Of a DNA stretch of 64,000 nt, positions 45,916 to 59,193 are shown piece after piece. The stretch covers positions 58,136,872-58,200,871 of the forward strand of contig OW121852.1 of NCBI GenBank assembly GCA_933228895.1. Reading direction: 5' to 3'. The stretch's first letter is position 1; each line of letters begins with the position of its first letter. This DNA is from Platycnemis pennipes. Taxonomy: Eukaryota; Arthropoda; Insecta; Odonata; Platycnemididae. The notes under the pieces were generated by a model, which was given only the letters and a program-made list of their open reading frames with translations, had not been told where the DNA came from and did not search any database. A program made the translations under genes and the position numbers.

Positions 45916-47785
45916 CTACTAAAGCACGAAAGACGTAGCTCACCCTCGAATAACCACGGGAGAAAGCAGGACGATATTTCCAAACCTCGTGGATCAATTC
46001 GGACACTCATTGGTCCCCAGTTTGAAGCAATCCTGAAAACTACTGTGACCACGAAGAGCCTCTCCTAAGATGAAAGCACAAGAGGAGAAAATGGCCGATT
46101 GGCTGACCTTCTCGGGACGGGAATGGATTGGTGATATCGGAAAAAAGACCCCACACGTCTGCACGATAAAACGATGGGAAGCGGATTTCCCAGCGGTCTT
46201 GAGATGAAGGGGGTAAGGTGTGGAGACGGGGAGGGTACTCTCAAGAGGATTTCTGCACGTGCGAAGAAAACGTATGAGAGCAGGTCACAGCGGACGCATT
46301 CATTCACGAACCCCATAGCTTACGTTTAACGCTTCATCATCACGAACTATTTCGGCAGATATATAATACCTATGTACGTTCAATTATGAAATCAAAAAAC
46401 AGTACAACTATGATGATAAGGAACATGATATAATAGAAGTGTAAGAAATGAATGCATTCGGATTTCGCCAAGGACGCAGAATGCTGTTCTTGCCTTTGCG
46501 GGCTAATCTTAGTTTTAACGGTAACGATATATCATTAGCGGTTGGAGTACCGACCGCATTCTACTAGTACTGTGCATTATTTACAGTTTTAAAAGCAGAA
46601 ACTTAACGATAACAATTCTGGCATTACTTTCTATTAATATAAACCCAAAACCAATGCTGGGAGGGTATCATTGACGGTTATGAAAGCTATTAGGTAATTT
46701 TCCTTCGGAGGACTGATACATCTGACACGACTGAGCCAATTATATCTAGAGATATATCCGCCCTTGGAAATAAATCCCCAAGTTGATCCGAAGCTAAACT
46801 CAGTTGGTGGATTTTCACCGTTATCCACGTCAGATTTCACTGAAACTGAAATGGATCAACACAGTCGCAATTCTCAACGCCGAGAAAATGACTGAATTCC
46901 CTAATAAGAACAATAGGGTTAAAAATCATTAAAAAATATCGCGGTTATTAAAAGAAGGGCTGGGGTGCTCCGAATCCATGTTTAAACACGCACAATGAGT
47001 TATTCTATTCAAATAGCAAATGTAATTGGATAATGTCACGTACAAAAAGCTAAGTACTTTTTTCTGAATACCATATGTGCGCCCTAAAGACACAATATAG
47101 AAGCAGCAAGGAAATATGGCCAATTGTAATAAAACAGTAAATGCGAAAGATAACCAGCTATAGGATCATACGATGCTTGGAATTTTTAATTTTTGGCTTC
47201 CACATTCCTTTCCCTGAGTTTGTAGACTCAAAGCCGATAGACGTAGTAGTTCCTAATCTATTCAATCAATTTAATACCTACTCTTTAAAACATTCCATAC
47301 GCAAATCATCCCGAAAACTTAATCCCACGATATGCTTCTCCACTGCCGAACAACAATCTATCAAATTCTGAAACAAGTCAAACATCAGTTCAGCAGAGTA
47401 CTAACATTGCCTATGCACAACACACTGAGAGTGAGCGTATTGATGGAGTAAGTGGAGTGGTCACCAACATAACATACAGTGAGAAAACAATGACAGAACC
47501 ACGAACCAGAAGTGAAAAGGTAGACGCCCAATGAAATTGGGCTTGCACACTCAATTGACGCCAACCGCTTGACACAAAAAATTGTTTCCCATGAGAGGTG
47601 AGGCATTAACATTTAAAATCCTCCCGGAAATGCATACAAGACTCAACCGGTACGCTCCCAATTGCTACGGGCCGTATTCCATCCGACAGTTTGTCGCGAG
47701 TAATAAGTCCTCAACTGATGCAGAGACCATTAAAATAAAAATAAAGTTGAGCGCAGGGAACCTGATGGTCTAATTACAAGCATTT
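45916..47785. other. Unassigned sequence
   Basis: No gene or repeat recognised. Confidence 0.35.
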
Positions 47786-48400
47786 AATTCAAAGTTTGGT
47801 GCTTACCGCCCCCTCCTTTTCCATGCATGCAGAGGAATGTGAGCACACGCAGCAGGCAGGAGATAAGAGGAAAGGAAAACGAGGCAGGCGACCCTCCGCT
47901 CCGATGGTCATTGAAAATAAGCGGGTGCGGGTGTGGCTGACGCAAGCCTTTCTCAACCACTCCGCATTAATTCGGGCGGGCATATTACCGTGAATTTTCC
48001 AGGAGAGCTATTTTTATGGGACCCTTCGACCCGCGAGAATTCTTCATTATTTACCCTCCAGCATTCCCGGTCTGACGCACCCTTCCCTCCGCCAACCTCC
48101 GTTTAAGGGAAGGTGCCCGCACGTGACGTGAAAAAGGTGCAGCTGCGTCCGCGTTGACCACACCTTCCTCCATGACCTCAGGGCGACCCATCATCGAAAA
48201 CGTCACCGGCGCCCACTCCCCCTTACGCTCATTTCTTCCCCCGCCCCACCGACTCTTGCCTTCCCCGTGATTTACCGTCAAGGGCAAGGGAAAAATATTT
48301 TTATCCACGGCCCCTTCCGCTACTTAACGTGCATTACGTGAGAGGTCACCGTTCCCACATGCATTCTGCGTCGCGGACTGCCACAGAAACATACGGTAGG
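47786..48400. other. GC- and CpG-rich island
   Basis: CpG-rich sequence with short overlapping frames on both strands (47789-47993, 48051-48308). It could be a host CpG island or exon; no start, splice or motif evidence supports a gene call. Confidence 0.3.
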
Positions 48401-49165
48401 AGGCGTGAGAGTCTGAGAACTATCGAGGAAAAATAGGCACATGATGTAAAGCCTAACGTACCTAAGGCGATTTGCAACTAATACTAATTTGAATACGCAA
48501 ATTGGTATCACCTGCGTCACCGCTGAAGGGCGGGTTTCAATGTATGCACGCTTACAATGCATGCAATACTCCGATACTCCCCTGGCACACATCCTAGCGG
48601 TGGTTTACAGTGTATTGTGTAGATCAATACCGTTCCCCAGTAATCTCCTCTTTCATAGCAGTGCTCCATTTCTCAGGTTTCTGTCGTCACACATAATGCT
48701 TTTTCTCTCTCCTCTTATCCACTTACAGAACATTCTTCCACCTGTGCACATCTAAAATCTCACTAACCATTCTCAATTCATCTCTTATCATCACACTTCC
48801 TCCTTTCATATTCTTTTCTCAACGTTGTAACTTCTTTCACGACCCTTGATTTCTCTAATACTTAATAAATATAAGTAATTATGTGTTTCTATATATAATT
48901 ACATGCACACAGTACTATAACAATACAAACATTACATTTAACTCTTTAAATCATACATTTAATGTATTTCTTCTTCACATTGCGCATGCTCATTTTTTAA
49001 TAATATTTTCCTTCCTTGTATCACCTATTACATTTATGTGTAAATCATTTGGAGAGAGGTTCAATGGCAGAAGGGACAAATTTGTCTCAATCTCACCCCA
49101 CTTAAAACGTTTCATTATTGATTCACTCGTGAAACATCCAACAGCAATGTATCTGCCAAGTGAGC
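48401..49165. other. Unassigned AT-rich sequence
   Basis: Nothing recognised. The 139-codon frame at 48883-49302 crosses the LTR boundary at 49170 and so is not a real gene. Confidence 0.4.
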
Positions 49166-49169
49166 ACAC

Positions 49170-49927
49170 TGTAACGTATCAAATTTTAGCCATGGCATGC
49201 TGGGGAGTTGGGGAGCCGCCATGTTGGTTTTTGTACAGAATATTTAATTGGAGACATAGGGAAATATGGCGTCGGCCTCGACAATGGCCAATTTGTCATT
49301 GAGCCTGGTGATTCAGGTCATTCGGGAGATGCATTCCCAAGAATAGAAATTGTCTCGCAAGGTATTGTTGAACTCGCGGCAGGACGGAGGGAGACTAATT
49401 TTGGCCGAGCGTTAACAATTAGGTTGTGCCTATATAAAGAGGGACGAAGAGAGAGACGGGGCTAGGGAGGCTGATAGTCCAAGAAGAGGGAAGTGGTCTT
49501 CTAGGCGAGTCTGATAGTCTAAGAACGGTGAAGGGGCGTCTAGCTTCTAGTCTGATGGTCTGACAACAGTGAAGTGGAAAGTGGCGACTAAGTCTAACAA
49601 GAGAGAAAAGGAAGGTGGCGGAGAAGCCAGGATTAACCAAGGAGACGGGGATCGCCTCAGCTAGGAACTCCAGATAAACTAGAGGGATAAAGCGGTCCAC
49701 TCCCCACTATTATGTAGGTACTTATTTTTAAGAGGGTACTTGTTATATTTTATGTGAGAGTGAAAAGTGAAGTGGCTCGTGAAGTGATCTATGGCCTGTA
49801 AAAAAATGGAGCCTGAAGATACCAAGAGTGAAAGTGATATATTGTGAGGGTAATTTATTATGATAAATGTCTATATTAATTTGTGTTGTGTGAGAGATAA
49901 AAATAAATTGAAAAGAAATAAATTACA
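49170..49927 (+). mobile_element. Solo LTR of a retrotransposon
   Basis: The 758-bp unit starts TGTAAC and ends ATTACA, so its tips form the inverted repeat TGTAA/TTACA. ACAC flanks it on both sides (49166-49169 and 49928-49931), a 4-bp target duplication as in many Gypsy-type elements. Inside are a TATA-like box (TATATAAAG at 49431), about 260 bp after the start, and an AATAAA signal at 49902, which fits a U3-R-U5 layout in plus orientation. No primer-binding site follows and no gag/pol is seen, so this is a solo LTR left by recombination between two LTRs. The family cannot be fixed without the internal region. Confidence 0.75.
49471..49585 (+). repeat. Three 40-bp imperfect repeats inside the LTR
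   Basis: CTGATAGTCCAAGAAGAGGG, CTGATAGTCTAAGAACGGTG and CTGATGGTCTGACAACAGTG start at 49471, 49511 and 49552. They lie just downstream of the TATA-like box, probably in R or U5. Confidence 0.7.
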
Positions 49928-49931
49928 ACAC

Positions 49932-51114
49932 CAATCATCGTTTTTGATCCTTTAAATGTTGATTTCTTCGTCTATCAAACGTTTTTTTGCAATTTTCCTA
50001 TCCTTGATACTCACCTCAATGCCTTCACTCTATCATTAATATTTTGGGGAGAACTAACAATTGATTTTTTGTGCGTTAAATAGCCACACATATAGGAACG
50101 AAATGACGACAAGGTAGCTGTAGAGCATTTGCAAGTTATCAATTAGGTAGCTCATATATAGCAGAATTAGCCAACTTGCCTTCGCCTGCGAATGCCTTCG
50201 ACACTCTTAAAAATGATTGAGGAACAGGGATATAATTGAGACACGGCCAGACTATGAAAAACTGTCCAATTTAGGCGTCCGATTGCCCCATAGAAGATTT
50301 AACGGTGGAGACACCTGCAAATATTTATTTTCCAATAAAAATTCCTGTGTTGGTGCAATCAACGGAAAATCTTTCCTTGATCGACAGGTTGTTGGCGATC
50401 GACCTGTAGAGGGACCTTCATTTAAAGGAAAACGAATACTAGTATGTTTGTTGCTCATTAGGTATATTTATTAGTCTAGCGTGGAATTCATTTTTTGCTA
50501 TTTCTACGACCTATTATCATGCCACCAAAAATAATCTGAAAACAGAAGGTATTTATAGGCACACTCGAGATACACGAGCCCCAAGCAGGAGATACTCTGA
50601 ATACTAAGTAGTGTAACTGTTTCAAGCGAGCCTCTGTTAACCCTTATGCCACGACCTCAACGAAGGCTTAGCACTTACGTCAATTGCTAAACATAAATGA
50701 ATAGGGAAATTCTAACCTGCGGCTGGCCCCGAAGAAAAACGAAGAGAGGACACCAATCACCTTCGCAAAATGTTACGAAGCCCTTTTGCGGCAGGAGCTG
50801 CAAGGAACCCAACAAAAGAATCCTTTTGAAGGCTGAGCACAAAAACTCAAAAATATTTCGGCATTCTAGGGTAAGGAACGGAATGAATTTATTAAAAAAA
50901 AATGTATGTACCTACAAGTAAAGCACCTGAAGCAGGGATTATTCTGTATACAGCGCGTAACAGAGAGGAACTGATGTGAGTTACGATTTTTCAGGTCGTT
51001 ACAAAGCGGAGAATCAAAACACTAAACACAAGAGCGGAAGGAATGATATTATGTGTAATTAATAGAAAATTGTTGATTTTGCAGTGTGATAGTGATTTTC
51101 TTTGTAAATTTTTG
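49932..51114. other. Unassigned sequence
   Basis: Nothing recognised. Confidence 0.35.
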
Positions 51115-52915
51115 TAATATTAATGGTGGTTACGATTTTCTAAGCGGCAAAGGCCGTGCTTAGAATTATCAACAGAATGGAAGAGAGAAAATTAATTCCT
51201 AGGCGAAGAACAGTTTGAATTTCACCAGGGAAGAACCACTCCGGATGCAATTGCAATGATGAGAATACTAGTGGAAAGGAATTTAGAATATAATCAGGAT
51301 GTATTCGTACACATCGTCGATTTCAAAAAAGCGTTGTACGTAGTGAGGTGAGAAAAGTTGATGGAAATATTTCGGAAGGTAGCAATAGATTGGAGAGAGG
51401 GGAGACATCCGGAATTTATACATGGCACACAAGTGAGATTAGATGATGGAGAATGGGGGTGTTTACTCCGAATGTAATTATCGCTATATTGTACACGAAA
51501 TCGTTAGATTGAAACGAAAAATGAATTTTAGGGAAAAAAATGAATCTTCTAACCAGAGACATTCACTTATAAATCAAGAATTAAAATAAGCAAAAGGTGA
51601 CACCCACCGAACGAGCTGCGTTGAGGATTACTACCTCATCCACATCCCGTCCTCGACTGTTTTTAGAGAAAGGGAAAGGAGTGGAGGGGGAGATCGGAAG
51701 GTCTGCTCGCACAGACCCTGTCGCAACCACTTCCATTGGCAGAGTCGGCTGTCTGCCCCACATTGTATTAAGGCGAAGGAGCTTCGTTGTCTCAGTTATG
51801 ATTGGACGAAGTAGATGACGTACTAGTCCTTCGCACTTCCACTTTTCCGAAAGGTTTAAAAACTTCAGTTTTTTTGCCGCTTATAACTTTAGAACTAATT
51901 GACGGAACGGAGAATGGAAAAATACGAGTCTTTTTATTCTACAAAATATCAGATTCGGCAACAAAAAAATGGTAAACGACCCCACTGGACTGGGTAGTAA
52001 TAGAAAGGGGGATTAGACAAAACTACCCGTTATCACAGGTACTTTTTGAAATGTTTTCGGAAGAAATGGCAAGGCGTGGGATGAGTTCCAGTCAGGAGTA
52101 AAGATTGGTTGAAAATCGATAAAATCGGTGAGATTCAAGGATAACCAAGCGCTAGCCACTCAGACAGCCAATGACTTACAAAAAAATACTATGTACGTTG
52201 CAAAAACAACGAAAGATATGGAATAAAGATGAACACCAAATAATGAGATTTCCGAGAACAAAAAGGGCGGGATTAACTTCAGCATAGATCAAAACCTAGA
52301 AAATTGGAGCAATTCACATATCTAATTATGATGCTGGAGGAAAAGAGCATTGAGATCAGAAGAGCATTGAGTTAGTAAATGAAGCTTTTGCTCGTATGCG
52401 AGAAATAACGACTGGGTCGTTGATTAGGGGACTAAAGAAAAGAATAGTGAAAAGATTAATATGGAGAGTGGCCTTTACTATATGATGACCTTTGACCATA
52501 TGATGCGGAATCATGGGATTTATGGAAAGAAGGTCTAAATCGACTCAGAGTTTTTGAGATGAGGGTAAGGAGAAGGTGGATAAATAAAATCAGGTCGAAA
52601 GGAGGACGAAAGATGAAGTGCTAGAGTTGATAGTTGAGGAAATGAATTTGATTGAGAAAATTAGTAGAAGGCGGGAGGTGTGGATGGAGAAGGTGATCAA
52701 GGGTGAGGATATCTTGAAGAACGTGACTGAGAGAACGATGTTGGGTATGAGGGATAGAGAGAGAAGAAGAACGGGTTGCTTGGATAGAATGATGGGAAAT
52801 AGGAGGTATGAGGGGCTGAAGAATGACATCTTATAAAAAGCAGGTGTCAAAGGAAGAATGAAATGACCATTTAGACCTGCGTTCAACGGTAGAAAACTAA
52901 TAATAGAAAATAATG
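51115..52915 (+). pseudogene. 5'-truncated, decayed RTE LINE copy
   Basis: It starts near 51130 within the reverse-transcriptase domain and follows the better copy at 61.7-62.3 kb: KAVLRIINRMEER, EEQFEFHQGRTTPDAIAMMRILVERN, VDFKKAL, then, after a 530-bp insertion, WVVIERGIRQNYPLSQVLFEMFSEEM. The FADD box has become FKDN. The C-terminal region continues (LVNEAFARMREITTGSLIRGLKKRIVKRLIWRVAF; 52618-52836 KISRRREVWMEKVIKGEDIL...RRYEGLKNDIL-stop), followed by a 3' UTR with CCATTTAGACCTGCGTTCAA matching CCATTTAAACCTACCTTCAC of the copy at 59.25 kb, and an AATAAT-type tail. So the 3' end is kept and the 5' end lost, as normal for LINEs. It is dead. Confidence 0.8.
51455..51984. mobile_element. TIR insertion in the RTE copy (MITE-like)
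   Basis: About 530 bp interrupts the RTE sequence between GATGGAGAAT and ACTGGACTGGG, which are adjacent in the better copy at 62045-62060. Its ends are imperfect inverted repeats, GGGGGTGTTTACTCC at the left and (inverted) GGGGTCGTTTACCAT at the right. It encodes no recognisable protein; a 73-codon frame at 51597-51818 has no motif. The target duplication is not certain because the RTE host sequence has decayed. Confidence 0.6.
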
Positions 52916-54445
52916 ATGACCATTGATGTACTCAAAGAATAAGGTACTGAATATTATTCTCTCTCAACACTACAGGAATTTGATTCTTCTTCCGCGCGAG
53001 AACTTCGATCACTGGTCATTCGATGACGTAATTTAGGGATTCATAATAATGGATGTGGAGGAGACGAGGAAGAAAGTTAGCAGAAAATAAGGAAGACGAT
53101 GGGTGGATAGCTCACAGAGAAGAGTACAGAGTTTGACAGAATGATTCGTGCGAAAATCAGGTGAAGATGAGAGGCAAGAGGAGAGGCGTGACGAAATGAA
53201 GCATTCGAAGATGAGCATGGGAAAGGTTAAACCACAGGCAGTCGTACAAACACACACAAACGCACAAGAGAGGGGGGCAGAGAGAGATTAACAGTGGGAA
53301 CTCTGGGTTAAATATAACTGCGTCATCATGGCCAAGGAGAAAGGTTCAAGGAAGATGAGGAAATTTAGGGGTAATACTAGAAATTCAAGAAAACAAGGGA
53401 TGTGGAAACGGCATAGAAAAAGAAAATGGGGGAGGCAAGGGACTTGGAAAACTTTTATTTCAACAAAATTTATTACTTGCAGCAATTCTCTCCCTGATTG
53501 AAGCATTAGGTCTTGGCCATCGCGGGAGACGTGAATGCTAATGAACACATGGAACGGTATGTGAGACCTTAATCAAATTTCTGAATGTACACAACAGATT
53601 TATTTTCGGCTGAAACAAGGACCCTACTTTCGAATTTCGTGAGATTAAGTAATTCTTGTTCAATTCACTTTTTCACAATTGTACCGGTATAAAACTTGAA
53701 AAAACGATGTAAAAATACAAAAATTATTTAAACGCTATATTGACAGAATATAGTTAATCGACAAATTGTTTACCCACAAAAGTAAATACATTACAGAATT
53801 AATACCTTTCAGGGCAACGAATTATTTATATATGGCTCAATTTAAATTACAATTAGCTTTTCATCATCTAACAGCCCGTAATTCTTGATATGCTCATGCA
53901 TTTACAAAAGAAGAATTGATTTTAATTCAATAAGCTCGGTTTTATAATATTTAGTTTACCGCTAACATGTCATGGGTGTTATTGTTTATTTAATCTTAAG
54001 GTCATGACAACACACAACCTGATGTATCTATGTATCTAACATATTAGGAGTACCAGTAACTATAAAGTTACCATAAGGTCCATTAAAAATATCAATTAAT
54101 GTTTATCGGACATTACAAAAATGTGGTTAAATATAATATTGAATCATAGCGAGGAGTGATGATGCATATTTTGGAACTTGGAAATAATACATCATAATGA
54201 TAGCATAGAAAATCTGCTCACCACTGGAAAACCAAATGATCATTGCTGATAATGACAATATAACTCAGCTTCAACTCGCAGGGAGACGTTCGGAAAAAAT
54301 TAACAAAAAAAATATCCTCGGCACAGAAATGGCTTGAGAGAAGGGATGAAAATTCTGCTGGAATAGTAGATACATAGAGAGGACCGAAAGTACGAGGATA
54401 TAGAAATGCGAACGAAGACAGAGAGCCTGCAGAGAAGTCGCCGTA
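52916..54445. other. Unassigned sequence
   Basis: A purine-rich patch at 53040-53400 and AT-rich sequence after it. No gene or repeat recognised. Confidence 0.35.
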
Positions 54446-54760
54446 CGTAATCCGCTCCCTAACAAGGGGAAGAGTAAGACATCAGTGGTCTGTCCCTCCC
54501 CTTCCCACTCCCCTGCTTTCTCCCTCCCAACCCTCTCTTCACACTCCCAGCCCCGCCCCCTCGACCACAACCGACGACCTTCCGCAGACACGGCCCTCGT
54601 CCTCCTCTTCCCCATCCATTTAACCAGCTCGTGCAATTAGTCGCTCCCTTTATAAAAGCCCTTTCCCCTCTTCCTTTCCCTTTCGCCACCTCTAAGCCAT
54701 TTTTTCCCTCTCTTGGTCCGCCGCACGCTACTCCAACACCCTGGGAATTCTGCGCGTTGC
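54446..54760 (+). promoter_or_regulatory. Possible core promoter in a pyrimidine-rich island
   Basis: A C/T-rich stretch contains a GC-box-like CCCCGCCCC (about 54550) and, 100 bp later, CTTTATAAAAGCC with a TATA-like box at 54651-54657. A start about 30 bp downstream would fall in another C/T-rich run. No coding frame with known motifs follows within the next kilobase, so the promoter call rests on motif spacing only. Confidence 0.25.
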
Positions 54761-57700
54761 TACTGCGCGTCGATCACGATTTTACAAGGAGAGTAACTGC
54801 GAAAATAAAAAGGCGAAATGCTATGCAAAGCAAGCAAACTGCATCTTACAGGGCAATGATGGGCGTTTTCCCAATATTCTTTTATATCACTTTAGGATTT
54901 CAAAAAAATATATATTGAGGCTTTTAAAAAGCACTGAGATATTAATAATATATAGTAGGTATATTCCCGACAAATCGAAAGCATATATATTCATAAATGC
55001 AGCAATTATAAAATGCTACATTACAAACACGTCCATCTGCAAATAATTTAATTCCACGAAATCCAATCTACACGCAGATCAGATGGAAAAGAGCGCACAT
55101 GTCACGAAGCATCGGTTTCGGTATTTGTCAGTGGTTGTGAACATCGATTTTGTCAGCAATCTACTACACGTGGAATTGGAGATATGGAAGTACGAGAGCG
55201 CGGTACGCTGCATATGACAGTCGGCAATGCTTCGCGAACAGAAACGATACGCAACGGGAGAAATATTGTGATATCATGCCGTTCATTGGGACGGCAACAC
55301 TCACAAACCAAAACTTAATCGGTGTCGAACTTCGTAGGCTTTGAGGAATGATTCAACAATGTCACCAATAACTTCTATATCATAAATTTAGAGTCATTAT
55401 CATTTCCGACAGAATGTTTAATTCACGTTAACGATGTGGTAACCAATACGGAACTCATATGGAAGCACATTGGTTACAGTAACAGTACTGGTGACTAGCT
55501 CCAGAAACTGAGATTGGTGATTTGAAGCGCAGGAAAAAAAATTGAAGAATTTGTTTTCCAAGTATAAAAAATAACGATACCGAGATTGAGCACGGTATGC
55601 ATGCCCGCGATCGCACCCGTTTTGAAAACTAGGCAGTAAAAATATCACATAACCCAGGTTCGATGCTGATGCGATGTGAAGGAAAATGACGCCACGGGAT
55701 TCAAAACTGCCAACCATCAACACCCATGTATGCACCGAGCTCTATCCTCATCGCAAACAACGACATTGAACGAGGCCAGATTCACTCGTTAGTTTTCAAA
55801 ACGGCCCCATCACAGGAACGAAGACATTATTGACGTACAGTCATTTGCAAAAGTCTGTGGGCAACCTCCACCGCGCCACTAGCGGCCAAGATTAGATCCA
55901 CCAACTATGTTGGCACTAACTGTATAGTAGAGAAAATTTGTGCTAAGGTAACGGCAATACAAGATAGGTAAAAATGGCGGATTTTAATGCCTGGGTCCTC
56001 AAAAAAAAAAAAATGATCGGTAACGAATAATAATGACGCATAGGATCAATGTTGCGCTATAATTAAGGCCCTACCACTTTTATTATGCAAAATAAATCTC
56101 GACAAATGCGTGCGACTGCTTAATACTCTGATTACGCCTGTGATATTGCCGCGAAGTGTCGTGCCGTAACACGTTATAAGATTCATTTTTCTCACTTAAT
56201 AGTTCATTTTCAGTCCGTTTCTCTTTCTCATATGATATAGTTTCAACGGCAAGCTTGCTGAATGAAACTCCGAGCGTGCCCAGTATGAAATAAAGACATT
56301 TGTCGTCGTTGAAAGTTACTTGGCCTAGTCAAGGCATACGCATTCATTACGTAATTTATGCTCCATTGCATGAATAATTAAATAATGACACTGCTACATA
56401 AAAAAAAGATGTCTTACTCGCTACGTGGATTCCATTTCACTATCCAAGACATCTCGCGCAATTAATTTGATGCAGTCCAATCAGTTCACCAATATAATTT
56501 AACACGTATTCGTGGTAGGTTAAATAATCATTTGAATGTATGCGGTTCATAGAATTTATTAAAGAAACCACTCTCATACACAATACGATAACAAATAATT
56601 TGCGGTCATAAGTATTTATGGACATTTTCAGTCATTTATCTTCCGATGAGTCTTGCTTCAATCAGGGTCCACCACCAACACTAGGTATCACCGTAGTCGG
56701 CTATTTTACCAGCAGCGCACCGAATATTCTTCTGTCAATCCTCATTATCACTACACCAGAACGTTTTCACTAATCATTTAGCGAGTATTCCTCCGAATAT
56801 TTTACAAAATAGGATTAATGCCATACCTATGTATTCCTTGGGACCGGACCGCCATTCCAATGTTCACAGATATCAAGGTAATGTTTATTTACGTCTTGTT
56901 GTTGTTGACGACGAAATAAATACACAAAATTTATGGAATTAGAGAACTGCTCGTTGTTGCAATGCATTTTATGCCTTTAATTTTCATTTAACGTATTCGT
57001 GCTTGAACGTTCGTAGGGAAACCATCTCTGTAGGAGTCATAGGCGCTTCTGAGGTGGGTTTTATGTTAATAATGTGTCGTTTGGACTCCCATAGCATGTT
57101 TTGAGTTATTTTGTGCTTCAGTTTTTTGCAATTGTTTTTCGGATGGCTTTTGTTTCACTTGACCACGTCATCGACTCACCGATCATTGTTGAATTCGAGC
57201 GACTGAATTACCAGTGCCGAGGGAAATCGAACTGGGGATGGAAAAACAACCTGTTGATTGTTAGCCATTTGAACAATTTATTCAAGGAATTTTTTAAAAA
57301 TGTTTTCACTTTGGTCAAGAAAAGCATATTTACTCGCTCTTAATCCAGCTCTCGTGGATTATTATCTGTATCTTTGTCATCACGCATGAAAAGGTTCCAT
57401 TAAATCCTTGAAGTGGCTAGTAATACTTTCAATCATTTAACGTAATTGTAATTAACATTGTCAATTTCGCGTATTTTAAAGTTCTTTGTAGACTCAAGTG
57501 AAAAAATGCAATTAGGAGGTAATTTATCTCCATGAAAGTAAAGGAATAAGAAGGGTTCAAAGTATGCCATGATAATTTTTATCTAAACTTTATATAGAAA
57601 TGAATTTTAGGTGAGTGTAGAATTGAAAAACTGCATTCTAACACACATGGCATAGAAGAGGCATACTACGTCGAGCTAAGCGCAAGTACTATATGGTTAA

Positions 57701-58335
57701 ATATTTGACGAAAATATCAATAGATAGTTTGATATTGATAATTTTCCTATACTCTGGAAATACTGTTTGGATATTGATACTTTTATTTCTTTTCTCATTC
57801 CATGCTTTCTCAGTATCGCAATGCAATATTTATATACCCAGTGGTTTATTTATCTGTCTGAAGTACGTGCTCTATATCCAGTCGTCCGTATCATATACTT
57901 CCTCCAAACGTTCTTCTTAATTAGTTTGACTCTGTTGTTGACTCGTCCATAAATTTATCTACAATTTTTATGGAGAATACGAATTTTTTCCTCATCATGC
58001 CCACAAATATCCTTTCTCTGTACTTTACTATTTGATAAAATTTTCCTCCTCATGCGAACGTCACTCTGTTCAAACAATCTAATAACAGCGTAGCAAAATG
58101 CAGTCAAATGAACTTACGACCTCTATTTTCGTAAATGATCTAGCGATATTTCGCAGTTCTATGAAACCTTCTGCAGCAAAGAGGCATAGTCAAATAGTTC
58201 TCCGCAGCTGGTCGCATGTTTTAATTTTATTTTCAAACCACAATTAAATGAGATTTTGCCTATAGTTATTGAAGTATATTCCAATTTCCACAAATAACTA
58301 GAAAATATTAATCTATTCGACGCTGACTAAGACAA
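54761..58335. other. Unassigned AT-rich sequence
   Basis: No gene recognised. A 9-bp inverted repeat (GTAACCAAT at 55439 and ATTGGTTAC at about 55469) is the only structure noted. Frames at 55150-55344 (+) and 55418-55735 (-) have no known motif. Confidence 0.35.
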
Positions 58336-58930
58336 TGTCCAAGTGAACGCCACCTACAACGTCTTGTTTACGGGTATCATTTTCTCGGTCAGTGTCCTTA
58401 AGCTGAGTATTGTCTCACTAGCTCCGAGATTTTCCTTGAATCCGACTTGGTTTTCCGAAAGGTTCCCTTATATCTTTCCATCCATTCTTTATCTAACTAT
58501 CCGAGTAGGTATTTTCTATGAGTGTGATACCAGGCGGAATGTTATTAGTTCTTCGCATTTCTCTATCCTTGGTTTCTTCTGAATTATGATCATGTCCCTT
58601 TTTTTAATAGTTACTATCTCTGATTATTCCAAAGAGTATTCCTTTGCCTTGACTCCGAGTAACTGGATGATTTCTCCGTTTGTTTTAACCCCTCCTGGCC
58701 ACTAGTTTTATAGGTTTTTAACGGATCTATCGAATTCGCTTCTCAGTATCGCGGGGCCCCGTTCGTTTTCTTCTACCTTGAATTCTTGAGTGTTTTGGGC
58801 GCGTGATGGGGCTCTTCGATGTATTATTTTTATCACTTTCCTATGTTTTCCTGCAGTGGGTTTTTTCGTTGATGGATATTTGCTCCAATCCTCACGTTTT
58901 TTCACAAATGTGAATCTTTTACACCACATT
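58336..58930 (-). pseudogene. Decayed RTE LINE copy, minus strand
   Basis: The minus strand reads ENERGPAILRSEFDRSVKNL (58708-58770 region), then with stops and shifts CEELITFRLVSHS, RIVR-RMDRKI, QVGFKENLGASETILSLRTL and KTL-VAFT, ending near 58340. These match in order the RTE blocks ILRSEFDAAVRDL, FRTISLTTHVSK, RIIYRRIERKA, QFGFRKSKGTREAILALRLL and FVDL of the copy at 4.6-5.0 kb. The copy belongs closer to that subfamily than to the one next door at 59-62 kb. It has neither end. Confidence 0.65.
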
Positions 58931-59186
58931 TTTCTTTTCTTCTATTATAATTTCCCTTCCCCATGGACTACGCCTTGTCGTGGTGGGATTGGGGCTTGCG
59001 TGTTCCCGTGACCCCTAGAGCTACACTGGCGGGAGTAACTAATATTGCTCCTGGTAGGGTCACCCATGCCAGACAGGTCGAAGGGTAGGAGCCTGACGAA
59101 AGGTAGTCCACGTACCGTACTCGCAGCGTCAGTTCCTCAATGAGGCGGCTGTGAGAAGACGTCTGACCCCAGTGGGGCGGCCTAAC

Positions 59187-59193
59187 AAGTGAT
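59187..59193. repeat. Target-site duplication of inner RTE, left copy
   Basis: AAGTGAT is repeated exactly at 59821-59827. It sits next to the ATT-type tail of the inserted element. Confidence 0.75.

Noticed and set aside
48883..49302. 139-codon plus-strand frame
   Set aside because: It crosses the LTR boundary at 49170 and its target duplication, so it cannot be one gene.
55150..55735. Frames at 55.15-55.34 kb (+) and 55.42-55.74 kb (-) as host exons
   Set aside because: No known motif and no convincing splice sites.
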